A stretch of DNA of 64,000 nucleotides from Bacillota bacterium (GCA_017626845.1 JAGAHX010000035.1:40517-104516); one strand, 5' to 3'. Shown: positions 1 to 8,913, counted from the first letter of the stretch. Program-made: numbers and translations. Notes: generated by a model from the sequence alone, not told the origin.

Positions 1-368
1 TGTAAATAAAGATCGATCCCTTGACCCTCATAACGCTGCAGAAGATCATAGAGGTTTTTATTATGTACACTGCGGATAGGCCGATGAAGAAAACGGGCGG
101 CTGTTTCTGCCTGATCCGTTATTAATTCTACTGTATTCAGCAACCCATCATCCCATGTCAGCCGAACCCAACCCCGAGCTTCATACTGCTTTAAATCGTC
201 ATCCAGAATCCGAGATTCCTGATAATGATCCATCCGAAAATAATCCGGAAAGTCTCGATCGGCATAAAGCAAAATCCGTAGATTACGGGAGCTTCCTTCC
301 TTCGAGAGTTTGGATCTCTCAAACTTTTCTATTAATTTCTCCAGAATATCTTCAGCTTTCAATTTCAT
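1..368 (-). CDS. jetD: Wadjet protein JetD, N-terminal part (runs off the window)
   Basis: An uninterrupted reading frame runs from the ATG at 366-368 to the left edge (122 codons), beginning MKLKAEDILEKLIEKFER. Its place as fourth gene after jetA-jetB-jetC and its helical, charged start fit the DUF3322 region that precedes the Toprim-like nuclease domain of JetD. In known Wadjet systems JetD nicks or cuts small circular DNA gripped by the JetABC SMC-like motor. The start codon lies 17 nt inside the end of jetC, so translation is coupled. The nuclease half is outside the window, so activity cannot be judged. The identification rests on context and the N-terminal residues. Confidence 0.85.
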   Translation of the reverse strand, partial: MKLKAEDILEKLIEKFERSKLSKEGSSRNLRILLYADRDFPDYFRMDHYQESRILDDDLKQYEARGWVRLTWDDGLLNTVELITDQAETAARFLHRPIRSVHNKNLYDLLQRYEGQGIDLYL

Positions 369-3300
369 GTATAATCGCCTTGTTTGTAATGCAATTCTGT
401 GTTTTCACGAGAAGCAATGTAGTATCGCTGTAAGGCATAATATTACGTACCCTACCTTCAGGTACGGCAATCATCAGCTGAATATTTAGTGATCGATAGA
501 ACTTCATCAGCGCCTCAATGCGGTTTTCGTCCATATTGTTGAACGCCTCATCAAAAAGTACTAAGCAGCCGGTGCTTGCAACCCTCCTATTTTGCGCAAG
601 TTGGTCAAATGATGCCGCAATAATCACATAGAACGGAGTCTGAGTTTCTCCGCCGCTCTTTTCCCGGTTCACTTTGGAGAACATCGTGACTTGTCCATTC
701 GCGTGCGTGATTTTTATGTCATAGTGCATATATTTGCGGTAGTCTGTAAAATCCTGCAGAAGCCGTTCATTGCGTTCACCATTATCCGTTGCAACGAGCT
801 TTGTGAACAGTTCTTCCATCAACTTCCGATTATGTTCTGAAAGTTCTTCCATGAAGATCGTGTTCCGCTGAAAATCTTCGCCGGAACAAAGAATTCTATA
901 ATACAAGCTGAATGCTGGATCGTTGCTTGGTCCGACAACAAAGGCATAGTGATCTCCTTGAAAATCTTTATCTTCCAGCGATCGATTCAACTGCTTCAGG
1001 CTTTTCTTTGCCTGGTTGATTCGATCTCGAAGCGTGGAAATGAAATCCTCCTGGAAAGATTTCTCACATTTAATCCGAGCCTCTATCGACTGATTCCGCA
1101 CTTTTTCGATTTCTACTGTTCGAAGCTTAAGGTAGTGTTGGCGATATTGTCCTAATGCTTCCAAGGATTCTTCAAATCCGAACGATGTCCGAAGATTAAA
1201 ATCGTGCATTTCATCCTTCAACACTCGAATCACATTAGAGAGATCATCTTCAATCTGCTTCTTTCGAAGATTATTTTGATGAGCCATACGGTTAAAGTCA
1301 TAACGGGCATTTTTTTGGAGTGATTCGTAAGTGCGATCTACTTCGGCCTGATAATCCAAGAGTTCATCTTTTGCGGCGGCTTCTGCGGTTTCGATTACCT
1401 GAAGCGAATTAAGGATTTCTTCCTCCTCCCGCTGCATGTTCATCAGTTCGCTTTTCAGCATGGAGGATTTTGATTGAATATTTGCAATCTCTGTCGTATA
1501 AGTGCTGCGGGACACTTCCAATTCTTCCTTCTGGCGGGTAAGAGTGAGCCAATTTGGATCATTTTGAAGTTCTTCGAGCTGCCGGGACACGGCATCCAGT
1601 TCATCCCTTACCGTTATGTACTGCTGTTGATTCTGCGCAAAAGAATCGACATAGGACAAGTCCATGACATCCAGTATGCCTTTTTGATCCTCCGCATCCT
1701 TTTTTCTACGGTTCACAAGCTGTAATGCTGTTTTCTTCTGCGACAATTCCTCTCTCGCTGTTACCAACTGCATCTCTACTGCTTTCAGTCCTAAGAATGG
1801 TTTCCTGTAAACAGACGGATGAATAGCTCGGACGGTAAAGTTGCGATAGACCATGCATGATGGAGTGATTGCTTGAATGTGTGTATTCAACAGTTCGACG
1901 TCTTCTTCACAAACGACTCTTCCCAGTAGCAAATTCGCGTATCTGCGTGCATAAATATTATCAACAGAGACCTTTTCGGCCAATGTACCCTTTGGAATCT
2001 CGCTGTATGCTTCCAGTTTTCCGGCATCCACGATACCGACGCCATAAATCCCCAGCGATCCTTTGAATTGTTCATAAATGCGGGAAGCCGCCCGAAAAAA
2101 AGCAGGCTCTACAAATAAATCAAAACGCTGTGTATTCAGGTACCCTTCTAATGCATCTCTCCATTGCTCATCTGCGACTTCCAGATACTCGCAGAAAGGT
2201 TTTACATGAATTTCCCTGCCAGCCACTTTGCAAAGCTGTTCCGTCAGGATTTCTATTAGTGACTGTACATTTTTCTCATATGGGTGTTTTCTCTGTTCCA
2301 GCACCTTTACACGCTCTACGATCTCTGAAACATCCTTCTGTGCTTTCGCCAATTCGATATTAATTTCAGTCCTACGGCTGACATTTTCTTCTTTCAAGCG
2401 AGAAATGCGATCCCGCATGCTTTGCAGAAAAGAGATGATGGCAGGATCTGTAATATCATCTGCTTCCGGACGGGCAACTCCTTCCATGACCCGCATCCGT
2501 TCCAAATTAATAAGATCCTGCTTATAGCTCTTCTGAAAATTCGCTAGCCATCTTTGACTTTCCGCAAAGGAGCGCATCATAAAGCGCTTTCTTTCTTCTA
2601 AAGCCGGAATCCGCCCGCCTGGATCCATTGTAGAGATCTGACTGTTGATCCCTGCGATCTGCCGGTCTATATCCTCCTGTAAACCCCTCAGTGATGCCTC
2701 TTTCTCCTCACACACCCTCAGACTGTGCTGATGTGAAGCTGACTCCCTGTGGAGCTCTTCTAATCTCGTTTTATTTTGGTTAACAAATATGCGGCCGTTG
2801 ATGTAGGAGGAAATCTTTAAACCAAGTTCCAGTTCTTCTATTTTACGGCCAGAGGCATCAATCGACTCCAGCATTGCGAGCCGTTCCTGTTGTTCTTGCA
2901 ACGTCTGCTCGAAATTGCGATATAATCGTACATTTTCCCGTAAAGAGTCAATATTGACCTTTTCTTCCGGCAGCAGAAAGCGAAACATGAAATCATTCAG
3001 ATCACCAATCGGCTTAAATGCCAATGCACGGGGGATAAGATCTGAATATTTTGAATGCAGGCCGAATGTAGTACTGACAAGCCTCCTCGCATCTCCTTTG
3101 TTCTGGGCAAAGTAATATTTCAGATCAGAACGCCGCAACGAAGACTCAAAAGCCCTCTTATTGCAAACTTCGTTTCCTTTCGGAATATAGAACCTTTTTT
3201 GTATCTTTGTTTTGTAAATCACATAAAAATGTTCACTGCACCGGCCGCCTTCCGGCAGATCAATAACGGCACCCAATACGAAAGGACGTTTTTCTTCTTC

Positions 3301-3591
3301 GTCATAAAATTCTAAGGCAATATGTGTTACTACATCACCCGTGCGCAGACATTCCTGCGATTCCATGCCAAGCTTGCCGCGCACATATCCTTCCAGCCGA
3401 CGTGCGCCGTCCTCATTTGCAGCCAGATTAAATTTTGTCCTACCGCCAGTCAGAACATATTGCACAGCATCCAGAAGAGTAGATTTCCCTGCACCATTGT
3501 GTCCTGTAATCAGAATGTTTCTGTTCACCTCGATTTCACTGCAGGTAAACATGTGCCAGTTAATCAGCAGGATCTTCGTCAATAATTTCAT
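352..3591 (-). CDS. jetC: Wadjet SMC-like ATPase JetC
   Basis: This 1079-aa protein has an SMC/MukB-like layout: Walker A GHNGAGKST at residues 30-38, long helical coiled-coil stretches in the middle, then an ABC signature (SGGETQTPFYVI) and Walker B LVLFDEAF near the C terminus. JetC is the motor of the Wadjet anti-plasmid system and works like MukB by ATP-dependent DNA loop extrusion. The start at 3591 (MKLLTKILL) is preferred over an in-frame ATG 18 nt upstream because GGGAGG lies six bases before it. It overlaps jetB by 32 bp and jetD by 17 bp. All three ATPase motifs look intact. Confidence 0.95.
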   Translation of the reverse strand: MKLLTKILLINWHMFTCSEIEVNRNILITGHNGAGKSTLLDAVQYVLTGGRTKFNLAANEDGARRLEGYVRGKLGMESQECLRTGDVVTHIALEFYDEEEKRPFVLGAVIDLPEGGRCSEHFYVIYKTKIQKRFYIPKGNEVCNKRAFESSLRRSDLKYYFAQNKGDARRLVSTTFGLHSKYSDLIPRALAFKPIGDLNDFMFRFLLPEEKVNIDSLRENVRLYRNFEQTLQEQQERLAMLESIDASGRKIEELELGLKISSYINGRIFVNQNKTRLEELHRESASHQHSLRVCEEKEASLRGLQEDIDRQIAGINSQISTMDPGGRIPALEERKRFMMRSFAESQRWLANFQKSYKQDLINLERMRVMEGVARPEADDITDPAIISFLQSMRDRISRLKEENVSRRTEINIELAKAQKDVSEIVERVKVLEQRKHPYEKNVQSLIEILTEQLCKVAGREIHVKPFCEYLEVADEQWRDALEGYLNTQRFDLFVEPAFFRAASRIYEQFKGSLGIYGVGIVDAGKLEAYSEIPKGTLAEKVSVDNIYARRYANLLLGRVVCEEDVELLNTHIQAITPSCMVYRNFTVRAIHPSVYRKPFLGLKAVEMQLVTAREELSQKKTALQLVNRRKKDAEDQKGILDVMDLSYVDSFAQNQQQYITVRDELDAVSRQLEELQNDPNWLTLTRQKEELEVSRSTYTTEIANIQSKSSMLKSELMNMQREEEEILNSLQVIETAEAAAKDELLDYQAEVDRTYESLQKNARYDFNRMAHQNNLRKKQIEDDLSNVIRVLKDEMHDFNLRTSFGFEESLEALGQYRQHYLKLRTVEIEKVRNQSIEARIKCEKSFQEDFISTLRDRINQAKKSLKQLNRSLEDKDFQGDHYAFVVGPSNDPAFSLYYRILCSGEDFQRNTIFMEELSEHNRKLMEELFTKLVATDNGERNERLLQDFTDYRKYMHYDIKITHANGQVTMFSKVNREKSGGETQTPFYVIIAASFDQLAQNRRVASTGCLVLFDEAFNNMDENRIEALMKFYRSLNIQLMIAVPEGRVRNIMPYSDTTLLLVKTQNCITNKAIIHEIES

Positions 3592-4198
3592 TGGCGTCCT
3601 CCCTTCCATAACTACGGATCAGCTTATCGATCTCCGAGATTTCCTCATAAGGGACCGCATACAATAAACTGGGGTACAAGATAAGCATCGATTCATCTCG
3701 TTCCAATTCTCCGATGTTTTCGATCAGATTAAACCGCTTCAGAATGCGCAATATGTTTCGGAAATCCGTTTTGTTCATACGTTTTGTAAACCATCCGATC
3801 TCCTCTATCTCGAAATGAAGTTCCTCTACGGATATCACGATATTCTCATGCAGAGAGATCTCTTTCGCCTTTTGTGCGTAAAGTTTACGCAGCAACAGCA
3901 ATAAGACACTCTCGTTTAATTTCAAATTCAGATGGTTGTAATGTTCAAGGCTTTTCAATTGCACAACTTTCTCTGTAGGATGTACGATTACTTCATAGTC
4001 TGTTATAGCAAAATAATCCCTGTACAAACTAGTCATCCGTTCGATGGAGTAATAATCTTCCCGATCATTATCCTTTTGCCCACACAAAAAACTGGAAGAC
4101 AAAAGTTTGTTTGCAATTCTGGAGAATTCAGTTCTCTCCGTTTCCGTTAAACGTGCGTAATTTTTTGCGAACTGTTGTGCACTTCTAGACTTATCCAT
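3560..4198 (-). CDS. jetB: Wadjet protein JetB (DUF4194, MukE-like)
   Basis: This 212-aa protein is the kleisin-associated, MukE-like winged-helix subunit of the JetABC complex. The identification uses its length, its position between jetA and jetC, and its sequence (SRIANKLLSSSFLC near the N terminus, then a region resembling winged-helix DUF4194 proteins). The ATG at 4198 (MDKSRSAQQF) has AGGAGA eight bases upstream and overlaps the jetA stop by 8 bp, so it was chosen over a longer frame that starts inside jetA. It is not expected to have catalytic activity; it should bridge JetA and JetC. Confidence 0.9.
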   Translation of the reverse strand: MDKSRSAQQFAKNYARLTETERTEFSRIANKLLSSSFLCGQKDNDREDYYSIERMTSLYRDYFAITDYEVIVHPTEKVVQLKSLEHYNHLNLKLNESVLLLLLRKLYAQKAKEISLHENIVISVEELHFEIEEIGWFTKRMNKTDFRNILRILKRFNLIENIGELERDESMLILYPSLLYAVPYEEISEIDKLIRSYGREDANEIIDEDPAD

Positions 4199-5567
4199 TA
4201 TTTCTTCTCCTGAAACGGAACTGTCTAAACCGGTATCCATTCGCATGGATCTCCTGGTCTTCATTGATCACGCAAAGCGGACTGTTTTCGTCGCTGGCAT
4301 AAAGGTATCCCAGTACCATAAAAGTAAACTCATCAAAGCTGGAAACAGCCAAGTCAGATGCCAGAATCTCATCATTATCTTTGAGTTGATCCAAGAAAAA
4401 GCCTTCGACATTCTTCCTGGAAAATCTGCGTTCCTGTTCCAACAACTTCTGAAAACTGCGAAGAGCCTCTTCATCTATAGTCGGCTCATCAGCAAAACTT
4501 TGCTTCACGCGCAGTCTCTTTTTCTTTGGGGTATATAAGGAATCGTCATCCAAATATATGACACGATACAAAGAAAACAAATCCGATGGTTCAATACGTC
4601 CCGCAAGTAACGCTTTTAGCACCCGGTTGATTTTCCCTTCCAAATCATCATGAGCTTCCAGTAAAAATGTGATCCTGGCCAACGCAGAATGGATGTATCT
4701 GTTATTTTTATGATCGATCTCATCCATCAGCCCATCAATGGATTCAAAGCAAATTTCAATATAATCCATCTGTTCCTGGATTCGATTGAAAGCCTCTTCG
4801 TAAGTTTCTCCTTTGCGTTCTGCACGCTGGCGGGTAATCGAATCCATCAATACAGTATCCGTCCCGATCTCAATCATTCGATCCAGCACATATGCCCGGT
4901 ATTTCTCAGGGTTATCTTTTGTCGTAAGATTGTAATATGATCGATCTACAACCTTTACTTGATACTCTTCCAGAAGCATCGACATCAGCGCTCGCAAATC
5001 ATCCTTATTTTCTTCGTCTACCAGGCGTTGAATATACTTTTTGATATTCGTATTTAGAGATGCTAATTGCCGGAAAAGGTCCTCTGTATTCGAATATGCA
5101 CGCTCTAATGCTATGTCGCCATGAAGAGAATCGACTGACTTGAGCAATTGGTAGATTGTATAGATAAAACCACTGTATTCTTCCGTTTCTCGGGAACTGA
5201 TCTTGCGGACAGCTTGCAGAAAATCCACAGCATAATCCTGAAAATGCAGAAAGCGTTGATAATTTTCACCGACTTCTTCCAAAAGCCAACCACAAGACTT
5301 TAATCGGCGCAACACAAATTGAGCGGTTCCACGAGAACCATCCAGAACCTCTTCTCCGGCATCTACGGAAAAGTCCGCTGACAAAACAACCTCTTCTACC
5401 AGATCACAGGCCTCTTCGAAAGTAAGTGTATACGATGTACCAAACTTTGTCGCGGTATAGAGTTTGCTCAACGCCTGTTGCATCAATTCCCGGTTGACTC
5501 CGTAGAATACATGATAGAAATTCCCTGGGAAGGCTGCAAACAGATTGGGATCTTGATCTTTAGACAT
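4191..5567 (-). CDS. jetA: Wadjet protein JetA (DUF5716, kleisin/MukF-like)
   Basis: This 458-aa protein begins MSKDQDPNLFAAFPGNFYHV and continues with helical repeats typical of JetA, the MukF-like kleisin that closes the JetC ATPase ring. The length matches the family. It starts 8 bp before the end of the preceding 162-aa gene and ends 8 bp into jetB, so the whole block is translationally coupled. Gene order A-B-C-D with an SbcC-like JetC corresponds to a type I Wadjet locus. Base composition is visibly more A+T-rich than the housekeeping genes from 7041 onward, which suggests acquisition by transfer. Confidence 0.92.
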   Translation of the reverse strand: MSKDQDPNLFAAFPGNFYHVFYGVNRELMQQALSKLYTATKFGTSYTLTFEEACDLVEEVVLSADFSVDAGEEVLDGSRGTAQFVLRRLKSCGWLLEEVGENYQRFLHFQDYAVDFLQAVRKISSRETEEYSGFIYTIYQLLKSVDSLHGDIALERAYSNTEDLFRQLASLNTNIKKYIQRLVDEENKDDLRALMSMLLEEYQVKVVDRSYYNLTTKDNPEKYRAYVLDRMIEIGTDTVLMDSITRQRAERKGETYEEAFNRIQEQMDYIEICFESIDGLMDEIDHKNNRYIHSALARITFLLEAHDDLEGKINRVLKALLAGRIEPSDLFSLYRVIYLDDDSLYTPKKKRLRVKQSFADEPTIDEEALRSFQKLLEQERRFSRKNVEGFFLDQLKDNDEILASDLAVSSFDEFTFMVLGYLYASDENSPLCVINEDQEIHANGYRFRQFRFRRRNNG

Positions 5568-6048
5568 TCTGGTTTGCCCTCCGTATCTGCCTTAAGATCT
5601 CAACGCCTCTTTGGGTTAGGTCATTCGATCCAATTCCTTTGGCCTCCTTGATCCGCGCAATAGCCATCGCAGGGTCAAGCGTATGATATGGCAGATATAA
5701 TTGATTTAATTCATCCGGTTTTACGACTTTATAGACCTGCCGGCTGGATATCTGTTCGGTATAACACCAGAATCGATAAAGATAGCCAATCCAATACATA
5801 TTATCCGCATTATAATGGCTCTGTCCGTAGGCACTCGGACCATATTGCAGTTCGATTTCCTGGATCGCCTGTATACTGTCTGTACTTTCAAACAATATGC
5901 CGGATTGATCCATCCGTCTTGCGAATTCAGACAGCATAAAACGGCGGATAAAGATCCGGGAACTGCACGAAGTAAGATGAAGCGATTTTTCAAAAATATC
6001 TGCCTGAAAACTGCAGGATTTTAGCCCATAAGAATCGATTTGTCTCAT
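5560..6048 (-). CDS. Conserved hypothetical protein, possible partner/antitoxin of the ART-fold protein
   Basis: This 162-aa soluble protein has no signal peptide or membrane segment. It contains an aromatic-rich block (NMYWIGYLYRFWCYT, about residues 83-97) followed by YHTLDPAMAIARI. No function is recognised with certainty. It overlaps the HTH-DUF3990 gene upstream by 4 bp (ATGA) and jetA downstream by 8 bp. DUF3990 proteins are commonly paired with a small partner gene; by analogy this one may restrain or guide the ADP-ribosyltransferase-fold protein. That is inference from position. It could equally be a Wadjet accessory subunit. Confidence 0.6.
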   Translation of the reverse strand: MRQIDSYGLKSCSFQADIFEKSLHLTSCSSRIFIRRFMLSEFARRMDQSGILFESTDSIQAIQEIELQYGPSAYGQSHYNADNMYWIGYLYRFWCYTEQISSRQVYKVVKPDELNQLYLPYHTLDPAMAIARIKEAKGIGSNDLTQRGVEILRQIRRANQNV

Positions 6049-6902
6049 TGCAGAATCTCCTCAATATATTTGCCTTGATTTCGGTACTGCTTCCTGGCGA
6101 CTTTCACCTTATCCCGGTTGACAGCATAATTATCTTGTTTCAGCTGCATATACCGATGCTTTTCCGTATCGGAAAGAAAGCAATGTTCGAGAAGCTGCAC
6201 CTGGCGCATCGCCTCTTGCGTACGAAATACATACTGCGTTCCCAAATTGGTTGCAGAAAGACAATGCTGACATTGCACGTCAGTCAGTTCTCCATCGATA
6301 AACTGGTCGATGATCTCGAACATACGGTTATCTGCAATCGGAGCTATAACATAATCGGAATTTTCTACTCTTTCTGCCAGTTTACGGACAATTTTAGAAT
6401 CATTATATGATTCCAACAGATTCCGATAATACGCAACTGTCAGCATCCAATCCTGATCCACATGAAATTCACATCTTTGAAGTCCTTCAGGATTGAATTT
6501 AACCATATAAAGCGAAGCATTCGGATAAGCTGCAACGAATGTGATCGCTTGTTCCATGGTATCTCCGCAATAAAAACCAGGGCCGAAGTCGTTTTGATTT
6601 TTTGCATGTTTTAGATCCGGCATGCCTTCGATTCCTGTTTTTGAACCGTGGAATAGAAGCAATCCATTGGAAGCAGAGGTTTCTTCGGTATAAAGCTGTT
6701 CCTTGATCCTATTTAATTGAACACCCTTCGAATAGGTAAACTCGTAGAAAGCTTTTACATTCCTGTCATCCGGCTCATGGCTTTCGCTTAACCAATTATT
6801 CAAGGTTGATCTTGAGATTTTCAATTCCCTCGCAAAATCAGAGTGTGAAAGCCCCAGCAGCTCTATTACAACTTTTATGTCCTGTGCAAATTGATAATTC
6901 AT
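6045..6902 (-). CDS. HTH-DUF3990 protein (ADP-ribosyltransferase-like fold) leading the Wadjet operon
   Basis: This 285-aa fusion has an N-terminal helix-turn-helix (about residues 8-60, LSHSDFARELKISRSTLNNW) and a DUF3990 domain (about 80-235). The DUF3990 region shows LLLFHGS (H85), FGPGFYCG (Y111) and a late DYVIAPIADNRMF motif, as expected for this ART-clan family; the H...Y pair resembles the first two residues of an H-Y-E-type ART triad. It may be a DNA-binding autoregulator, a toxin, or both. It is the first gene of the six-gene operon, with AAAGGAT upstream of the ATG and a consensus promoter overlapped by palindromes. Enzymatic activity is inferred, not shown. Confidence 0.8.
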   Translation of the reverse strand: MNYQFAQDIKVVIELLGLSHSDFARELKISRSTLNNWLSESHEPDDRNVKAFYEFTYSKGVQLNRIKEQLYTEETSASNGLLLFHGSKTGIEGMPDLKHAKNQNDFGPGFYCGDTMEQAITFVAAYPNASLYMVKFNPEGLQRCEFHVDQDWMLTVAYYRNLLESYNDSKIVRKLAERVENSDYVIAPIADNRMFEIIDQFIDGELTDVQCQHCLSATNLGTQYVFRTQEAMRQVQLLEHCFLSDTEKHRYMQLKQDNYAVNRDKVKVARKQYRNQGKYIEEILQ

Positions 6903-6922
6903 AAAGGTATCCTTTTTGCAAA

Positions 6923-6950
6923 CTTATTTGTACAAAATTATACAAACAAG
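6923..6950 (-). promoter_or_regulatory. Palindrome covering the -10 box of the Wadjet operon promoter
   Basis: Arms CTTATTTGTA (6923-6932) and TACAAACAAG (6941-6950) match with one mismatch around an 8-nt spacer that contains most of the -10 box. It is a shorter relative of the perfect palindrome at 6967-7000, so both probably bind the same dimer, most simply the HTH protein encoded just downstream. Confidence 0.7.
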
Positions 6951-6965
6951 ATTCGTACTTGTCAA
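6937..6965 (-). promoter_or_regulatory. Consensus sigma-A promoter of the DUF3990-Wadjet operon
   Basis: On the minus strand TTGACA (6960-6965) and TATAAT (6937-6942) are separated by exactly 17 nt, a perfect consensus. Transcription would begin near 6930, giving a leader of about 28 nt before the ATG at 6902. Such a strong promoter flanked by palindromes suggests tight repression in the resting state. Confidence 0.85.
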
Positions 6966-6966
6966 C

Positions 6967-7000
6967 AAACTTGTTTGTATAAAATTGCACAAACAAGTTT
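6967..7000 (-). promoter_or_regulatory. Perfect 12-bp-arm palindrome upstream of the Wadjet operon promoter
   Basis: AAACTTGTTTGT (6967-6978) and ACAAACAAGTTT (6989-7000) are exact inverted repeats around a 10-nt spacer. The site abuts the -35 box and shares the CTTGTTTGT half-site with the palindrome over the -10 box. It looks like an operator pair for cooperative binding. Confidence 0.75.
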
Positions 7001-7040
7001 CAACGAACAAAATAACCGGTGAATCTTCCACCGGTTATGA

Positions 7041-7430
7041 TTATGCCTTTTCAATAGTCTCCGCCGCCCGCTCCATCAGCTCCGCCAGCCGTTCGCTTTG
7101 GCCGGACAGATACAGGTAGCCGAGCAGGGCTTCGAAGGCGGTAGCCATCTTGTAGGTGAGCGGGTCTGCGTTCTTCGGCTTGGAAGTGATCTTATGGTTG
7201 CGGGCGCGATGCACCACGACCTGTTCGTCTTCCGTCAAATCGTCCAGCATCTCCCGCAGCGAAAGCTCCTGCGCCGCCGCCTTCACGTAGCGCACGGCTG
7301 CCCGGTGCATCTTATCCGCCCCGGTCTTGCCGCTCCGCAGGATGCGCTCCCGGATAAACCGCTCATAAACAGCATCGCCCATAAAGGCCAGGGCGATGCT
7401 GTTGTAGTTTTTATAGTCGACTTCTCTCAT
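7041..7430 (-). CDS. mrnC: Mini-ribonuclease III
   Basis: This 129-aa protein is an RNase III catalytic domain without the double-stranded-RNA-binding domain. Visible motifs include ALAFMGDAVYE (signature region with the catalytic acidic residue) and ATAFEALLGYLYL. Mini-III matures 23S rRNA in Firmicutes. It begins immediately after the cysS stop and is the last gene of the run cysS-mrnC, a conserved pairing in clostridia and bacilli. The length is normal for the family. Nothing is unusual except that the accessory Wadjet block begins right after it. Confidence 0.95.
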   Translation of the reverse strand: MREVDYKNYNSIALAFMGDAVYERFIRERILRSGKTGADKMHRAAVRYVKAAAQELSLREMLDDLTEDEQVVVHRARNHKITSKPKNADPLTYKMATAFEALLGYLYLSGQSERLAELMERAAETIEKA

Positions 7431-8912
7431 TTACTGTCCGTCGGCATCGTTCATGATGGCGCGCAGCTTGCCGCCCTGCACCTTTGCAGGTTCCTTGGCG
7501 GGCTCTGCCTTGGGCGCCGTGCGGATGATCTGCACGCCCTGGGGCGTATCCTTCAGCGTAATGCCCATGGCAGCCAGCTGGTCGCGGATGGCGTCTGCCG
7601 TCGCCCAGTCCTTGTTCTTTCTGGCTTCGGCGCGTTTGTCGATCAGTTCCTGCAGTTCGGTATCCACCGCATCCTCGTCGTCCTTTCTCAGGATGCCGAG
7701 CACGCCGGTGAGCTCATCCAGCATCTGCCACATCTTTTCGGCAAATTCCTTGCTGCAGGTCTCCCGCAGGTTCGTGTTGATATCGCGGATGAGTTCGAAG
7801 ATCGCACCGATGGCGCCTGCAGTGTTCAGGTCGTCGTCCATGCACTCGATAAACTTGTTCTTATGCTTCTGCAGATCCGCCAGTTTGTTGGCCTCTTCCG
7901 GGGTCATCGCACCGGTGCCGGAAGCGATGGCGCTCTTCAGGTCGCGTCTGCAGTTGCGCATGCGCTCCAGCGCCGTCTTCGCCTCTTCCATCAGGGTGTC
8001 GGAGAAGTTGATCGGCCCTCTGTACTGGGCGGACAGCAGGAAGTAGCGCAGCACTTCGCCGTCGTATTCCTTTAAGATGTCGCGCACGGTAAAGAAGTTG
8101 TTGAGCGATTTGCTCATCTTCTCGTCGTTGACGGTGATAAAGCCGTTGTGCATCCAGTAGTTGGAGAACTTCTTGCCGGACAGGCCTTCGGACTGTGCGA
8201 TCTCGTTCTCGTGGTGCGGGAACTGCAGGTCTTCGCCGCCGCAGTGCAGGTCGATGGTCTCGCCGAGATACTTCTTGCTCATGGCGGAGCACTCGATGTG
8301 CCAGCCGGGACGGCCCTTGCCCCAGGGAGAATCCCAGGCGATCTCGTCGGGCGTCTTCTGCGCTTTCCACAGCGCGAAGTCCAGCGGATCCTGCTTCTTT
8401 TCGCCTTCGGGGATGCGGGCGCCGACTTCCAGATTCTCGATGAAGTTGCCGGACAGCAGGCCGTAGCGCGGGAACTTGCGGGTGCTGTAATAGACGTCAC
8501 CGTCCACCTCGTAGGCCAGGCCCTTGTCGATGAGGCCTTGCACGAAGGCGATGATCTCCGGCATGGTCTCGCTCACTCTGGGGTGAACATCCGCCGGGGT
8601 GATGTTGAGAGCCTTTACATCCTTAAAATACTCGTCGATATACTTGTTCGCCACGTCCATGGCGCCGATATGCTCTTCTCTCGCGCGGTTGATGATTTTA
8701 TCGTCCACGTCCGTAAAGTTCTGCACGTACTTCACCTTCTGGCCTCTGTACTGCAGATACTTTCTCATGGTATCGAACACGACGAACGGACGGGCGTTGC
8801 CGATGTGGATAAAGTTATATACGGTAGGACCGCAGACGTACATCTTGAGTTCCGACGGATCCATCGGAACGAGTTCTTCTTTTCTGCGGCTCATGGTGTT
8901 GTAGATCTTCAT
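7431..8912 (-). CDS. cysS: Cysteinyl-tRNA synthetase
   Basis: This 493-aa class I aminoacyl-tRNA synthetase charges tRNA-Cys. The CGPTVYNFIHIGNARP segment carries the first zinc cysteine and the HIGH-type motif, HCGGEDLQFPHHENE carries further zinc ligands, and KMSKSLNN is the KMSKS loop. The C-terminal anticodon-binding part ends with a Lys/Ala/Pro-rich tail. It sits between a cyclophilin gene and mrnC with almost no spacing, so all are probably cotranscribed. I saw no T-box leader upstream. Confidence 0.98.
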   Translation of the reverse strand: MKIYNTMSRRKEELVPMDPSELKMYVCGPTVYNFIHIGNARPFVVFDTMRKYLQYRGQKVKYVQNFTDVDDKIINRAREEHIGAMDVANKYIDEYFKDVKALNITPADVHPRVSETMPEIIAFVQGLIDKGLAYEVDGDVYYSTRKFPRYGLLSGNFIENLEVGARIPEGEKKQDPLDFALWKAQKTPDEIAWDSPWGKGRPGWHIECSAMSKKYLGETIDLHCGGEDLQFPHHENEIAQSEGLSGKKFSNYWMHNGFITVNDEKMSKSLNNFFTVRDILKEYDGEVLRYFLLSAQYRGPINFSDTLMEEAKTALERMRNCRRDLKSAIASGTGAMTPEEANKLADLQKHKNKFIECMDDDLNTAGAIGAIFELIRDINTNLRETCSKEFAEKMWQMLDELTGVLGILRKDDEDAVDTELQELIDKRAEARKNKDWATADAIRDQLAAMGITLKDTPQGVQIIRTAPKAEPAKEPAKVQGGKLRAIMNDADGQ

Positions 8913-8913
8913 G

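Noticed and set aside
155..433. A 92-codon plus-strand frame at the left edge
   Set aside because: It is antisense to jetD and the end of jetC, which are contiguous coding frames with family-typical sequence.
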